Source: CAIQJJ01 sp964606085
GTDB taxonomy: Bacteria > Chloroflexota > Anaerolineae > Anaerolineales > UBA4823
Length of the DNA stretch: 64,000 bases
Direction: 5' to 3'
Assembly: GCA_964606085.1 (NCBI GenBank)
Contig: CAZSFD010000001.1
Span: 206,157 to 270,156, forward strand
Part shown: in pieces, positions 24,994 through 33,782 of the stretch
How the letters are laid out: each line of letters starts with the position of its first letter
How positions within the stretch are numbered: the stretch's first letter is position 1
Notes under the pieces: generated by a model
What the model saw: only the letters and a program-made list of their open reading frames with translations
Told to the model about the DNA's origin: nothing
Database searches by the model: none
Program-made: the position numbers and the translations under genes

Positions 24994-26805
24994 ATGCCCC
25001 CACACCATCACCAGACCAACACCTCAGCCGCGCCGCGCGGCGGCTGGATGACACCCGGACGGATCGAGAAAGCGCGTGACTCGCGCCAGGCGTTGCTGCG
25101 GCTGGCCGGCTACCTCAAGCCATTCACCGCCGCCCTGATCGGCGTGATGTTTTTGGTTGTTGGCTACACGCTGCTTGGGCTGCTCGGCCCCTATCTCACC
25201 GGCCTCGCCATTGACCAGTTCATCGCCACTGGCGATGCCCCCGGCCTGGCGCGCATCGCCGCCATCATGTTGACAGCCTACCTGCTCAACAACCTGCTGC
25301 ACCTGATCAGCGCCTGGGTGATGGCGGGCATCTCGCAGCGGGCGCTCAAGCAACTGCGCCGCGACCTGTTCGCTCACCTGCAAAAGCTGCCGCTCAGCTT
25401 CTTCGACCGCAACCCCGCCGGTGAGCTGATGAGCCGCCTGACCAACGACATTGACGCCATCAACCAGGCCGTCTCGCAGAATGTGGTTTCACTGTTCGCC
25501 AGCGTGCTTTCGCTGGTGGGCATCGTCATTGCCATGTTTACGCTTAATCCCTGGCTGGCGTTGACCACCTTGCTGGTGGTGCCGATCATGCTCTGGTTTA
25601 CCAACTTCATCGCCCAATATACCCGCCGCGGCTTTCGCGAACTGCAAAAGCACCTCGGTTCGATGAACGCCGTCATGGAAGAAGCCATCAGCGGGGCCAA
25701 GGTGATCAACGCCTTCCGCCGCAAAGACAGCGCCATCGAAACCTTCCGCCAGCACAACCACGAAGTCTACAAAGCCGCCGTCTACGCCAACACCTACGCC
25801 TTCATGCTCATGCCGCTGACCAATGTGCTGGGCAACTTCTTCGTCATCGTGCTGGCCGGGCTGGGCGGCTGGCTGGCGCTGCAAGGGCTGGCCACCGTGG
25901 GGACGATTGCCGCCTTCATCGCCTATGCCCAGCAATACATTAACCCGCTGCGCCAACTGGCCAACGTGTACAACGCCGTCCAGGCTGCGCTGGCCGGTTC
26001 GGAGCGCGTCTTCGACATCCTCGACACCGCCCCCGAAACCGACTGCGCCGAAGACGGTGCGGCGCTGCGCGGCCATGTACGCTTCGACCAGGTCAACTTC
26101 AGCTACGTCCCCGGCACGCCGATCCTCAAAAACATGAACCTGGAAGCGCAAACCGGGCAAACGATTGCCCTGGTCGGCCCGACCGGCGCTGGCAAGACAA
26201 CGCTGATCAACCTGCTTTCGCATTTCTACGAACTCGATTCCGGCGGCATCTGCATAGATGGCCGCGACCTGCGCGACATCCCCAAGGCTGACTTGCGCCG
26301 CCAGTTGGGGATTGTGCTGCAAGACACGTTTTTATTTTCCGACACGGTGCTGGAGAACATCCGCTATGGGCGTCTCGACGCCAGCGACGAGGCGTGTATG
26401 CGGGCCGCCGAAATGGCCGACGCCGACCACTTCATCCGCCAACTGCCCCACGGCTACCAGACGCAGCTTTCCGAGCGGGCCAGCAACCTGAGCCAGGGCC
26501 AGCGCCAGATGCTCGCCATCGCCCGCGCCATCCTGGCCGACCCGGCCATCCTGATCCTCGACGAGGCCACCAGCAGCGTGGACACACGCACCGAAGCGCG
26601 CATCCAAAAGGCGCTGCTGCGGCTGATGGAGGGCCGGACGAGTTTCGTCATCGCTCACCGCTTAAGCACCATCCGCGACGCCGATAACGTGCTGGTAATC
26701 AAAGACGGCGAGATTGTGGAGCAGGGCAGCCATCAAAGCCTGCTCGATCAACGCGGGTTTTATCATCAGTTGTATGTCAGTCAATTCAAAGGTCAGGCCA
26801 TTTAA
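24994..26805 (+). CDS. ABC exporter subunit with canonical ATPase residues (permease-ATPase fusion)
   Basis: A 603-residue half-transporter with an approximately 35-residue polar N-terminal extension, six membrane helices and an NBD. Walker A GPTGAGKTT, Walker B LILDEATSS with the catalytic Glu, and switch VIAHRLST are canonical, while the signature is LSQGQ instead of LSGGQ. The defects are complementary to those of the partner, so one composite ATP site is intact and the other degenerate, as in asymmetric heterodimeric exporters. A strong AGGAGG precedes ATG 24994. Substrate unknown; MarR linkage suggests a toxic or signalling small molecule. Confidence 0.94.
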   Translation: MPPHHHQTNTSAAPRGGWMTPGRIEKARDSRQALLRLAGYLKPFTAALIGVMFLVVGYTLLGLLGPYLTGLAIDQFIATGDAPGLARIAAIMLTAYLLNNLLHLISAWVMAGISQRALKQLRRDLFAHLQKLPLSFFDRNPAGELMSRLTNDIDAINQAVSQNVVSLFASVLSLVGIVIAMFTLNPWLALTTLLVVPIMLWFTNFIAQYTRRGFRELQKHLGSMNAVMEEAISGAKVINAFRRKDSAIETFRQHNHEVYKAAVYANTYAFMLMPLTNVLGNFFVIVLAGLGGWLALQGLATVGTIAAFIAYAQQYINPLRQLANVYNAVQAALAGSERVFDILDTAPETDCAEDGAALRGHVRFDQVNFSYVPGTPILKNMNLEAQTGQTIALVGPTGAGKTTLINLLSHFYELDSGGICIDGRDLRDIPKADLRRQLGIVLQDTFLFSDTVLENIRYGRLDASDEACMRAAEMADADHFIRQLPHGYQTQLSERASNLSQGQRQMLAIARAILADPAILILDEATSSVDTRTEARIQKALLRLMEGRTSFVIAHRLSTIRDADNVLVIKDGEIVEQGSHQSLLDQRGFYHQLYVSQFKGQAI

Positions 26806-26873
26806 CTCAAGTCACAGGCAAAAATGCTGCTGGCAGGTATACTGAACTGAAATCCCACTTCAGGAGCATTCCC

Positions 26874-27071
26874 ATGACCGATCAAACCCCCGCCTGCCTG
26901 GTCTGCCAGCAGACCAGCCAACAAATCCCCCTCATCCCGCTCATCTTTGGCGAAACGACCTACCATATCTGCCCCTCGCACCTGCCGGTGCTAATCCACC
27001 ACCCGCAAAAGCTGGTCGGCCTGCTGCCCGGCGCAGAGAAACTAACGCCCCACGACCACGGCGACGAGTAG
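26874..27071 (+). CDS. Small protein with CxxC motif (putative zinc-binding)
   Basis: A 65-residue protein, MTDQTPACLVCQQ..., with CLVC near the start, CPSHLPVLIHH in the middle and a histidine-rich end HDHGDE, giving potential zinc ligands. It has a good Shine-Dalgarno (CAGGAG), its own TATACT -10-like box at 26838-26843 and a terminator directly after the stop, so it is very likely expressed. The family is not recognised. It may be cotranscribed with the exporter, 68 bases upstream. Confidence 0.78.
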   Translation: MTDQTPACLVCQQTSQQIPLIPLIFGETTYHICPSHLPVLIHHPQKLVGLLPGAEKLTPHDHGDE

Positions 27072-27078
27072 TACCAGA

Positions 27079-27113
27079 AAAATTCCGAAGTTTTGAAAAC
27101 TTCGGAATTTTTT
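27079..27113. terminator. Bidirectional Rho-independent terminator
   Basis: AAAATTCCGAAGTTTT (27079-27094) pairs with 27096-27111 to form a 16-bp A/T-flanked stem. It has T runs on both strands and lies between the convergent zinc mini-protein gene (+) and the permease gene (-), whose stop codon begins at 27114. Confidence 0.88.
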
Positions 27114-29583
27114 ATGTATACATCAGGCTCTCGCGCACGCTGATCTGCGTGGCGCTGCGGGCAGGGAGGATAGACGCCAGAACCGCAATCGCCAGCACCA
27201 GCCCGAACCACACGCCCACCGCGGCGAAGTTGAAGGCGTAATCGAGGCGCACTTCGAGCATCACCAGGCCCAGGCGTTCGGCCAGCGGGCGGGCCAGTGC
27301 AAAGGCCAGCGGCACGGCCAGCACAAAGCTGATCAGCGCTTGCAGCACGCCCTCCATCACAAACAGGGCCATCATGGCTGGCGAGCGCGCCCCCACCGAA
27401 CGCAGCACGCCGATCTCGCGGCGGCGCTCCACCACGCTGATGCCCAGCGCCCCCATCAACCCGATGCCGCCCACCATCGCCGCCAGCAGCGCCAGGCTGA
27501 GCAGCATACTGATCACCGAATTGAACTGGTTATCAGCATACACGCGGGCATCCAGGCGGGCGCTGGTGGTGTAAAAATCAATCCCCATCCCGGCATCTTC
27601 AAAGGCTTCTTGCAGCGCATCCGAAAGGGCCTCTTCCTCGGCCAGGGAGGTCACGTTGCCGCGCACCAACACCTGCGTCCCCACATCATCCAGCCCGGTC
27701 GCCGCGTCCATCGCCGCCAACGGGGCGTAGATCGGCTCGACGACGAAGCCCGACCCGTAGAGGACGCGGTATGCCCCGACGACTTCCCATTCCGCTGCGC
27801 CAAACGCCCCCAGATCGAGCGTCACCGTATCGCCGACGGCAATGCCGTTCTTCTCGGCAGTTTCGGCGCTGATGACGATCACGCGGGCGTCGGCATCGGC
27901 GGCTTGCAGCCAGCGCCCGACGGTGATGATCGGGCGGTACATCGCCGTATCGGGCGGGATGCCCAATAGTTGCGCCCCCAGGCCGGCCGAATCTTGCAGG
28001 CGTTCGCCGGCGCGCAAGAGCGTGGCGTTGCGGCTGTGCCACATTTCAGCCGCGGACACGCCCGGCACGCCGTTCGCCAGCGTCAACACATCATCCACCG
28101 GCTGCGCTTTGGCAAAGCCGATGCGCACGTCGTAACCCTGGCGGGCCATCTCGTTATCGAGGGTGAACGTGACCGAGCTGATCAGGCTCATCACCACCAG
28201 GAACATCACCCCCGCCGTGATCAGCACCAGCAGCGTCAGCGCCAGGCGTCCCTTGCGGCGGAACAGGTTGCCCAGCGAGGCGGCGTACAGCGTGGGCAAG
28301 AAGGCCGCCCCAATCCGCTCCACCGCCCGATCCAGCCGGCTGGAGCCGAAATCGCCGCCCAGGCCGTAGGAGGCGATCGCCTGGCGCACGGAAAGGCGCG
28401 CCCCCTGCAGCACCGGCACGAGAGCGGCCAGCAGCGGGGCCAGCAGCCCGGCCACAATTTGCAACACCACGGCGCGCGTGGAAACCTGGAAGGGGGGAAA
28501 ATCTATGTTGAACAGGCCCAAAAACCAGCCGCCCACGCCCCAGGCAAACAGCGCCGCCGTGGGCAGGGCGATCAGCAGCGCCAACAGGCCAAAGATCAAT
28601 ACCTGTGCCAGGTACACACCTGCAATCGTCGGCCAACGCGCCCCGATGGCCTTCAACACGCCGATCTGATCCACCTGCTGGGTGATCAGCGCCGTCATCG
28701 TGTTCCACACCAGCACCACGCTCAAAAACAGCGCCACAAGCGCCATAAGCTGCATCACCCAATTGATGCCCTCAACGAACATGCGCCCCCAATGGCGATC
28801 CGGCTCCTGGTACAGGCTGACCGCTACGCCGTAGCCCTGCTCGGCCAGGCGAGCACGCATATCTCCGGCTACTTCCTGGGCATTGGCGAGGCTGTACGGC
28901 TCCACGCGCACCAGAAGTTGGCCGAAATAGCCAGCGGGGATGCCGAACAGGTCTTCGAGCGTGGCGGCATCTACGAAGAAATGCGCCTGCCCGCCAAAAA
29001 GCGGCGGTTGGACGAAGGGATGGCGGATCACCCCGGTCACGGTCAGGGTGTGCTGGCTGTCGCCGATCTCGAAGGTGACGGCGTCAGCCATGCCCACGCC
29101 AAAATACGATCCCGATAGGCGTTCAATGGCGATGGAATCGGTCAGCGGCCAGTTGCCTTCTTTCAACACCACCTGGTCGTAGGTCTGGTTGGCATAATCG
29201 GGCCGCTGGACGATGGTGCCCAATTCCCATTCATTGGTTTCGACAGGCTCAACCAACGAGGATTCGCCGGTTGAGCCTGTCGAAACCGCCGCTGTCGAAA
29301 CCAGGCGGTAACGCACCGAGACCTGGTTGACCGCATCCACCGCGGCCACGCCGGGCAGGGTTTCGAGGTCGTCGGCCACGGCTTGCGGGATGTAATCGCG
29401 CAGGATGATGTTGACGTGTGATGGGTTGACGGCCTGGTGAGCGGCATCCATGCCGGAGAGCAACTGATCCACCATGCCAAAGATGGCCCCCACGGCAAAC
29501 ACACCCGAGGCAATGCTGAACACGGCCAACAGCGTGCGGGTTTTGTGGTGGAACAGGTCGTGGAGGATTTTATAACGCAACAT
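27112..29583 (-). CDS. FtsX/MacB-type ABC transporter permease
   Basis: An 823-residue permease with an N-terminal helix following HHKTRTLLAVFS, a large extracytoplasmic MacB-like domain, a first FtsX core of three to four helices near 290-410, a second extracytoplasmic domain and a C-terminal FtsX core near 710-815. Such duplicated permeases work with a LolD/MacB-type ATPase in lipoprotein, peptide or lipid extrusion by mechanotransmission. The ATPase is the next gene upstream (29703-30380). ATG 29583 is chosen because the longer reading from 29658 only translates the octamer repeats. It has no Shine-Dalgarno; the repeat array lies directly upstream. An in-frame repeat insertion lies at 29236-29305. 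Confidence 0.9.
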   Translation of the reverse strand: MLRYKILHDLFHHKTRTLLAVFSIASGVFAVGAIFGMVDQLLSGMDAAHQAVNPSHVNIILRDYIPQAVADDLETLPGVAAVDAVNQVSVRYRLVSTAAVSTGSTGESSLVEPVETNEWELGTIVQRPDYANQTYDQVVLKEGNWPLTDSIAIERLSGSYFGVGMADAVTFEIGDSQHTLTVTGVIRHPFVQPPLFGGQAHFFVDAATLEDLFGIPAGYFGQLLVRVEPYSLANAQEVAGDMRARLAEQGYGVAVSLYQEPDRHWGRMFVEGINWVMQLMALVALFLSVVLVWNTMTALITQQVDQIGVLKAIGARWPTIAGVYLAQVLIFGLLALLIALPTAALFAWGVGGWFLGLFNIDFPPFQVSTRAVVLQIVAGLLAPLLAALVPVLQGARLSVRQAIASYGLGGDFGSSRLDRAVERIGAAFLPTLYAASLGNLFRRKGRLALTLLVLITAGVMFLVVMSLISSVTFTLDNEMARQGYDVRIGFAKAQPVDDVLTLANGVPGVSAAEMWHSRNATLLRAGERLQDSAGLGAQLLGIPPDTAMYRPIITVGRWLQAADADARVIVISAETAEKNGIAVGDTVTLDLGAFGAAEWEVVGAYRVLYGSGFVVEPIYAPLAAMDAATGLDDVGTQVLVRGNVTSLAEEEALSDALQEAFEDAGMGIDFYTTSARLDARVYADNQFNSVISMLLSLALLAAMVGGIGLMGALGISVVERRREIGVLRSVGARSPAMMALFVMEGVLQALISFVLAVPLAFALARPLAERLGLVMLEVRLDYAFNFAAVGVWFGLVLAIAVLASILPARSATQISVRESLMYT
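29236..29287. repeat. Inverted pair of GGTTTCGACAGGCTCAACC inside the permease gene
   Basis: A 19-bp element (29236-29254) and its perfect reverse complement (29269-29287) flank a 14-base loop. It is translated as part of STGSTGESSLVEPVETN, an obvious insertion in the extracytoplasmic domain. The segment from GATTCGCC to GTCGAAAC is repeated at 47669-47693. Confidence 0.88.
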
Positions 29584-29595
29584 GGGGATTTTAGG

Positions 29596-29701
29596 ATTGG
29601 GGGATTGGGGGATTGGGGGATTTGAGGATTGGGGGATTGGAATAAGGCGATCTATCAATCCATCAATCCGTCAATCCGTCAATCCGTCAATCCACCAATC
29701 C
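29596..29701. repeat. Two inverted octamer arrays between ABC ATPase and permease genes
   Basis: Five 8-bp units ATTGGGGG (one variant ATTTGAGG) run from 29596 to 29635. After a 13-bp spacer, six 8-bp units of the type (A/G)TCAATCC run from 29654 to 29701. The second array is the reverse complement sense of the first (GGATTGNN), so the spacer is a large imperfect inverted repeat. The ATPase stop codon lies in the last degenerate unit. Confidence 0.85.
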
Positions 29702-29702
29702 A

Positions 29703-30380
29703 TCAACAGCTTCCATCACGGGCAATTTGCCCGTTGCGGATTTCGATGCGACGCGGGACGCGGCAGGCTAATTCTTCGTTGTGTGTGACCATCAGCAGGG
29801 TTTTGCCCTGGCGGGCGAGGTCGCAAAACAGGCCAAAGACTTCTTCGGAGGTGGCGGCGTCGAGGTTGCCGGTGGGTTCATCGGCCACGAGCAGTGGCGG
29901 GTCGTTGGCCAGGGCGCGGGCAATGGCGGCACGCTGCTGCTGCCCACCTGAAACGGCGCTGGGCAGTTTGTGCATCTGATCGGCCAGGCCGACCAGTTCG
30001 AGCAGGCTTTCGGCGCGTTGGCGGCGTTCTTTGGAGCGGCCGCGGCGGGCTAAATCTTGCGGGAGGATCACGTTTTGCAGCAGGTTGAGCGAGGGGAGCA
30101 GTTGGAAGAACTGGAAAACGATACCAACCTGGGTGGCGCGCCAGCCCGCCAGTTGATCCTCGCTGAGGACGTGGATGGCGCGCCCATTGACGATCACCTG
30201 CCCGGAGGTGGGATGGTCTATGCCGGTGATCATGTTGAGCAGCGTAGATTTGCCATTGCCCGACGGCCCGACAATGGCGACGTATTCGCCGGCGGCGATG
30301 TCGAGCGAGATACCGTTCAATACCGTCACCTGGCGGTCAGCGACGGGGAAGGTTTTGACGAGGTTTTGGAGTTGGATCAT
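29703..30380 (-). CDS. ABC transporter ATPase (LolD/MacB type)
   Basis: A 225-residue ATPase with Walker A GPSGNGKST, Q-loop FQFFQLLP, signature VSGGQQQR, Walker B LLVADEPTGNLD and switch VTHNEELA. TGNLD is diagnostic for the LolD/MacB/FtsE-like family that pairs with FtsX-fold permeases. It is preceded by GGAGG on the minus strand and followed by its permease after the octamer-repeat spacer. Presumed role: energising efflux or envelope lipid/lipoprotein traffic. Confidence 0.94.
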   Translation of the reverse strand: MIQLQNLVKTFPVADRQVTVLNGISLDIAAGEYVAIVGPSGNGKSTLLNMITGIDHPTSGQVIVNGRAIHVLSEDQLAGWRATQVGIVFQFFQLLPSLNLLQNVILPQDLARRGRSKERRQRAESLLELVGLADQMHKLPSAVSGGQQQRAAIARALANDPPLLVADEPTGNLDAATSEEVFGLFCDLARQGKTLLMVTHNEELACRVPRRIEIRNGQIARDGSC

Positions 30381-30396
30381 CTGGCCTCCGCCATGC

Positions 30397-30422
30397 GTAG
30401 GGCGAAATTAATTTCGCCCTAC
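30397..30422. repeat. 26-bp perfect palindrome spanning a stop codon (copy 2)
   Basis: Identical to 24955-24980 over all 26 bp (half-site GTAGGGCGAAATT). Read on the minus strand it supplies the TAG stop (30419-30421) of the carotenoid oxygenase gene. It lies 16 bases upstream of the ABC ATPase start. Confidence 0.92.
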
Positions 30423-31843
30423 AGGTCAAAATAGGCCCCGTGGTAGCCGAATAGCACGGGTTGGGGCAACTCGGCGCGGGCGAGCTCGTCGAGGGTGTGG
30501 GCGTCGAGGACGAGCAGGAAGGAGATGCCGCGCCGGGCGTCCAACACCACGGAGAGCAGCACACCATCATCTTTCAGGGCCGCGCCGGGCCGGGGGACGA
30601 AGATCGCCTCGCCGGGGTAGCAGTCATCGGCAAACCAGGCGGCGGCGTGGCGGGCGTAGGTGTCCACTTTCACAATCTGGTTGTAAAAGCCTTCGGGTTT
30701 GTCGGGGCGCAGGCTGGCGGCGTAGACGTAGCGGTAGTCGCCGCGGGTGTTGTAGGCGGGGTAATCGAAGTTGGGCAGTTCCATGCAGGCATCGGAGAGG
30801 GTTTCGTAATCGGCCGTTTTGCCGTTCAAGGGGATGTGGTAGCGCCGCAGGTTGCCGTGCGGGAGGGGCTGCGAGCCGTCTTGCAGGCGGTCGAGATAAT
30901 AGGCTTGCAAGATGCCAGCATCGGGGTAAGCAACGATGTCCACGAACAGGTCGTCGCCCTGCTCGAAGGCGTTGACGTGGTGGAAGGCGAAAAAGGCTGC
31001 GGCCTCGTAGCGTCCGCGCAGTTGGCCGGTGGCACGCTCTACCACCCAAAAGCGCGTCCCCCGCCCCGGCTGCCAGCGGTAATTCTCGATGTAGGGCCTG
31101 CGCCACAACAACAGGTCGAGCGGATTGACCACCAGGGGAAATTCCGCCAGAATAAAGTAGCGTGCAGACATGCCAAAACTGTGTAGATAGGCTGGTTGGC
31201 TCACCGGCAGTGAGGCTAGAAGAATTTTTTGTTTATGTTGTGCAATTTGGTAAACGTTATAGTGGCTACGCGCATGAAAACGCGTTACCAGGTTATATGC
31301 CGTGCGCCGGTCAAAATCAAAATGCGGGTGGACGGTGGTCATCTGGCCGGTAAGGTTATCTTCGTAAGTGAAGACGCCTACGGTGGCGAGGGTCTCGGGG
31401 TCAAATTCAATCTGGATCGGCGTTTCGGCCAGCGCCAGATATTTTCCCGCCATCAGTGCCACGCTGACCTTGGCGCTATCGGTTATGCGCGTGTCGGTGG
31501 GATCGAAATAGCTGTTCACCCGGTCGAAGAGCGTTCGGCAGGGGTCGGTGGCAAATTCGGAATAAGTAATCCGCCCAGTTTCCTGGGCGGCGCGATATGC
31601 CTTGGTTTGCAGAAATTTATTGGCGTACGCCACAGCCCCGCCCCGCATCGTGAAGCGGTGCAGCATCGCCAGGCCATCGAACCAGTGGCGGTAGCGCTGC
31701 TGACCGGCCTGAAATGTCCCTGGCCCGTTGCGGATCAGCGTGCCGTTCAGCCATTCGGGCAGCTTGCCGCGCACCGGAAGCGAAGCGATGGAGATTTCGA
31801 GCGTGGGCTTTTCGAACCCGAGAGGGAAGTAGGAGGTGGACAT
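30419..31843 (-). CDS. Carotenoid cleavage oxygenase (RPE65/CCD family)
   Basis: A 474-residue seven-bladed beta-propeller oxygenase that cleaves carotenoids or apocarotenoids with Fe(II) and O2. The N-terminal family signature LIRNGPGTF and the WFDGLAMLHRF region are intact. Four iron-binding histidines can be placed: TTVHPHFD, YLHSFGMS, FAFHHVNAFE and the C-terminal GYHGAYF. Length is typical. It starts 13 bases after the CrtI gene stop, so the pair makes and then cleaves a coloured carotenoid. Retinal or an apocarotenal are possible products; no rhodopsin gene is in the window. The stop codon lies in the palindromic repeat. Confidence 0.92.
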   Translation of the reverse strand: MSTSYFPLGFEKPTLEISIASLPVRGKLPEWLNGTLIRNGPGTFQAGQQRYRHWFDGLAMLHRFTMRGGAVAYANKFLQTKAYRAAQETGRITYSEFATDPCRTLFDRVNSYFDPTDTRITDSAKVSVALMAGKYLALAETPIQIEFDPETLATVGVFTYEDNLTGQMTTVHPHFDFDRRTAYNLVTRFHARSHYNVYQIAQHKQKILLASLPVSQPAYLHSFGMSARYFILAEFPLVVNPLDLLLWRRPYIENYRWQPGRGTRFWVVERATGQLRGRYEAAAFFAFHHVNAFEQGDDLFVDIVAYPDAGILQAYYLDRLQDGSQPLPHGNLRRYHIPLNGKTADYETLSDACMELPNFDYPAYNTRGDYRYVYAASLRPDKPEGFYNQIVKVDTYARHAAAWFADDCYPGEAIFVPRPGAALKDDGVLLSVVLDARRGISFLLVLDAHTLDELARAELPQPVLFGYHGAYFDL

Positions 31844-31856
31844 GGAGAGTGTTTCG

Positions 31857-33389
31857 TCACGCTGCCGACGGGTTTGACACTGGCAATTGCCGGGCGGGCT
31901 GTTCTGCCTTCGCCATCTCCTCAGCGATCAGGTCGGCGGCGATCTTACCGGAGGCCAGCACCGCCGGGACTCCCGCGCCGGGGTGGGTGCCTGCACCGAC
32001 GAAGTAGAGGTTGTCGAACTCTTCGGAGCGGTTGTGCGGGCGCAGCCAGCCAGCCTGGAAAAGCGTGGGGCGCACGGAGAACGCCGCGCCTTTGTAGCTG
32101 TTCAACACGTCGCGGAAGTGCAGCGGGTCAATGTAGTGTTCGGCCACAATATTCTCGCGCAATTCGGGCAGGTAGTTTTCTTCAAGAAATTGCAGGATGC
32201 GCGCTTTGTAGGGTTCGGCCATCTTCGTCCAATCCACGCCGGCATCGAGAGTGGGAACAGGCGAGAGGACATAGCAAGATTCGTGGCCTTCGGGAGCGAC
32301 ACTGGGGTCGGTCATGGAGGGCATGTGCAGGTAGAGCGAGAAATCTTCGGGCAGGCCCTTTTCGCCAAAAATTTCGGCCAGCAGCTCGCGATAACGCTCG
32401 TTGAGGATGATGTTGTGGTGGCGCAGGTTGCTGCTGTGGCGGTACTGCTTCTTGGTGCCAAAGTAGATCACGAACAGCGACATGCTATATTTGATCTGGT
32501 CAATGCGTTTGTCGGTGTATTGCTTGCGCCGCGCGGCGGGGATCATGTATTTGTAGGTAAACGCCGGGTCAGCATTGGAAACGACCAGGTCGGCCTGGTG
32601 AACGCTGCCATCCTTCAGGCGGATGCCGGTGGCCTGGCGGCCTTCGACCATAATCTCGTCCACTTCGGCGTTGAGGTGGACTTTGCCGCCCAACTCACGA
32701 AACAGCTTGCCCAACGCCTCGACCAATGCACCCGTACCACCGATGGCGTAGTGAACGCCCCACTGCTTCTCGAACTGGACAACCAGCGTGTAAATGGCCG
32801 GGGTATCGAAGGGGCTGCCGCCCACCAACAGCGGGTGGAAGGAAAAGACCCGGCGCAGAAATTCGTTTTTCAGGAATTTGGAAACGAAGCTGTAGGTGCT
32901 GATAAATGCCTGCATGCGGATCATATCCGGGATCAGCTTGAGAAAATCGGGCAGGTAGAGGAAAGGTTGATCGGTGGCAGGGTTGAAGCGCTCGAAAATT
33001 TTCTTGGTGGCGGCCACAAATTTCTTGAAGCCCGGTTGATCGGCGGGGCTCCAGCGCTCGATTTCCTTGAGGGTATCTTCGGTATCCTGGAAGTAATCGA
33101 AATGCTTGCCCTCGTGATTGAAGATGCGGTAGAACGGGTTGAGCGGCACGAACTTGACGTAATCTTCACGCTTGCGCCCGGCAAGTTCGAACAATTCGTC
33201 GAACATCCACGGCGCGGTGATCACGGTCGGACCGCCATCGAACTTGAAGCCGTTGATTTCATACTGGTAAGCGCGCCCGCCGAGCTTATCGCGCTTCTCG
33301 AAAATTTCCACCTGATGGCCTTGCGCCGCCAATCGAATAGCTGCACCCAACCCACCAAAACCACTGCCAACAACAATCACCTTACTCAT
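31857..33389 (-). CDS. crtI: CrtI-type phytoene desaturase
   Basis: A 510-residue FAD-dependent carotene desaturase. The N-terminal dinucleotide fold [31 protein letters not shown] and DGGPTVI are canonical. The C-terminal [23 protein letters not shown] is the CrtI signature. It would introduce double bases into phytoene to give lycopene or neurosporene. A strong Shine-Dalgarno GGAGGTG precedes ATG 33389, and a consensus promoter lies at 33431-33459. It is the first gene of a two-gene carotenoid operon; no phytoene synthase is in the window. Confidence 0.94.
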   Translation of the reverse strand: MSKVIVVGSGFGGLGAAIRLAAQGHQVEIFEKRDKLGGRAYQYEINGFKFDGGPTVITAPWMFDELFELAGRKREDYVKFVPLNPFYRIFNHEGKHFDYFQDTEDTLKEIERWSPADQPGFKKFVAATKKIFERFNPATDQPFLYLPDFLKLIPDMIRMQAFISTYSFVSKFLKNEFLRRVFSFHPLLVGGSPFDTPAIYTLVVQFEKQWGVHYAIGGTGALVEALGKLFRELGGKVHLNAEVDEIMVEGRQATGIRLKDGSVHQADLVVSNADPAFTYKYMIPAARRKQYTDKRIDQIKYSMSLFVIYFGTKKQYRHSSNLRHHNIILNERYRELLAEIFGEKGLPEDFSLYLHMPSMTDPSVAPEGHESCYVLSPVPTLDAGVDWTKMAEPYKARILQFLEENYLPELRENIVAEHYIDPLHFRDVLNSYKGAAFSVRPTLFQAGWLRPHNRSEEFDNLYFVGAGTHPGAGVPAVLASGKIAADLIAEEMAKAEQPARQLPVSNPSAA

Positions 33390-33430
33390 TGCGACACCTC
33401 CAAGAATTTCTGATTTCTGATTTCGAGCGC

Positions 33431-33459
33431 ATTGTACAGTTTTTGTTCTGATTTGTCAA
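33431..33459 (-). promoter_or_regulatory. Promoter of crtI-carotenoid oxygenase operon
   Basis: On the minus strand TTGACA (33459-33454), a 17-bp spacer and TACAAT (33436-33431). The leader to the crtI start is about 35 bases. Confidence 0.82.
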
Positions 33460-33479
33460 GGTTTGGTAGAGAATATAAT
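33453..33479 (+). promoter_or_regulatory. Divergent promoter for the 33530 gene pair
   Basis: TTGTCA (33453-33458), a short 15-bp spacer and TATAAT (33474-33479). Its -35 box overlaps that of the crtI promoter on the other strand, so the two promoters share a face and could compete. Confidence 0.55.
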
Positions 33480-33529
33480 CATCTCGTGTTTATTTGACCG
33501 CGCATTGGCTTTGCGATAAACTCAAGCGC

Positions 33530-33781
33530 ATGGATGACGCCCCCCGCCAACTGGAACAAGCTCGCCTGATGGCTGACCGCCTGGCCCGGCTGAACGTCGA
33601 CTCGATCTGGGCGCGCCGGGCCGGGGGCTTGCGAGGCTCCCTGCTGCACAACATCACCCTGGTCGAGCGCGGCGCATCGCCCCGCCGCCTGGCCCACCTG
33701 GAACGCCTGGTTCAGCAGAGTTACCACATCCTCACCCAGGCCGCCCGCGAAATCCCCGACCCCAGCACAGCGAGGAGATAA
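33530..33781 (+). CDS. Small helical hypothetical protein upstream of the GGDEF-like gene
   Basis: An 83-residue, arginine- and leucine-rich protein, predicted all-helical, with no family I recognise. ATG 33530 (MDDAPRQLEQ) is chosen; a TTG at 33494 is also in frame. Its TAA lies 1 base before the ATG of the following GGDEF-like gene, whose Shine-Dalgarno GAGGAG is inside this gene's last codons. The coupling suggests the two products act together, perhaps as a regulatory partner. Confidence 0.65.
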   Translation: MDDAPRQLEQARLMADRLARLNVDSIWARRAGGLRGSLLHNITLVERGASPRRLAHLERLVQQSYHILTQAAREIPDPSTARR

Positions 33782-33782
33782 T

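Noticed and set aside
27970..29118. 382-codon plus-strand ORF opposite the FtsX-type permease
   Set aside because: Gln/His/Arg-rich shadow without domains; the permease on the other strand explains the codon pattern.
29596..29701. CRISPR array
   Set aside because: Units are 8 bp without spacers and there are no cas genes; it is a simple octamer array.
31887..33413. 508-codon plus-strand ORF opposite crtI
   Set aside because: It is the exact antisense of the well-supported crtI gene in high-GC DNA and has no family pattern or ribosome site.
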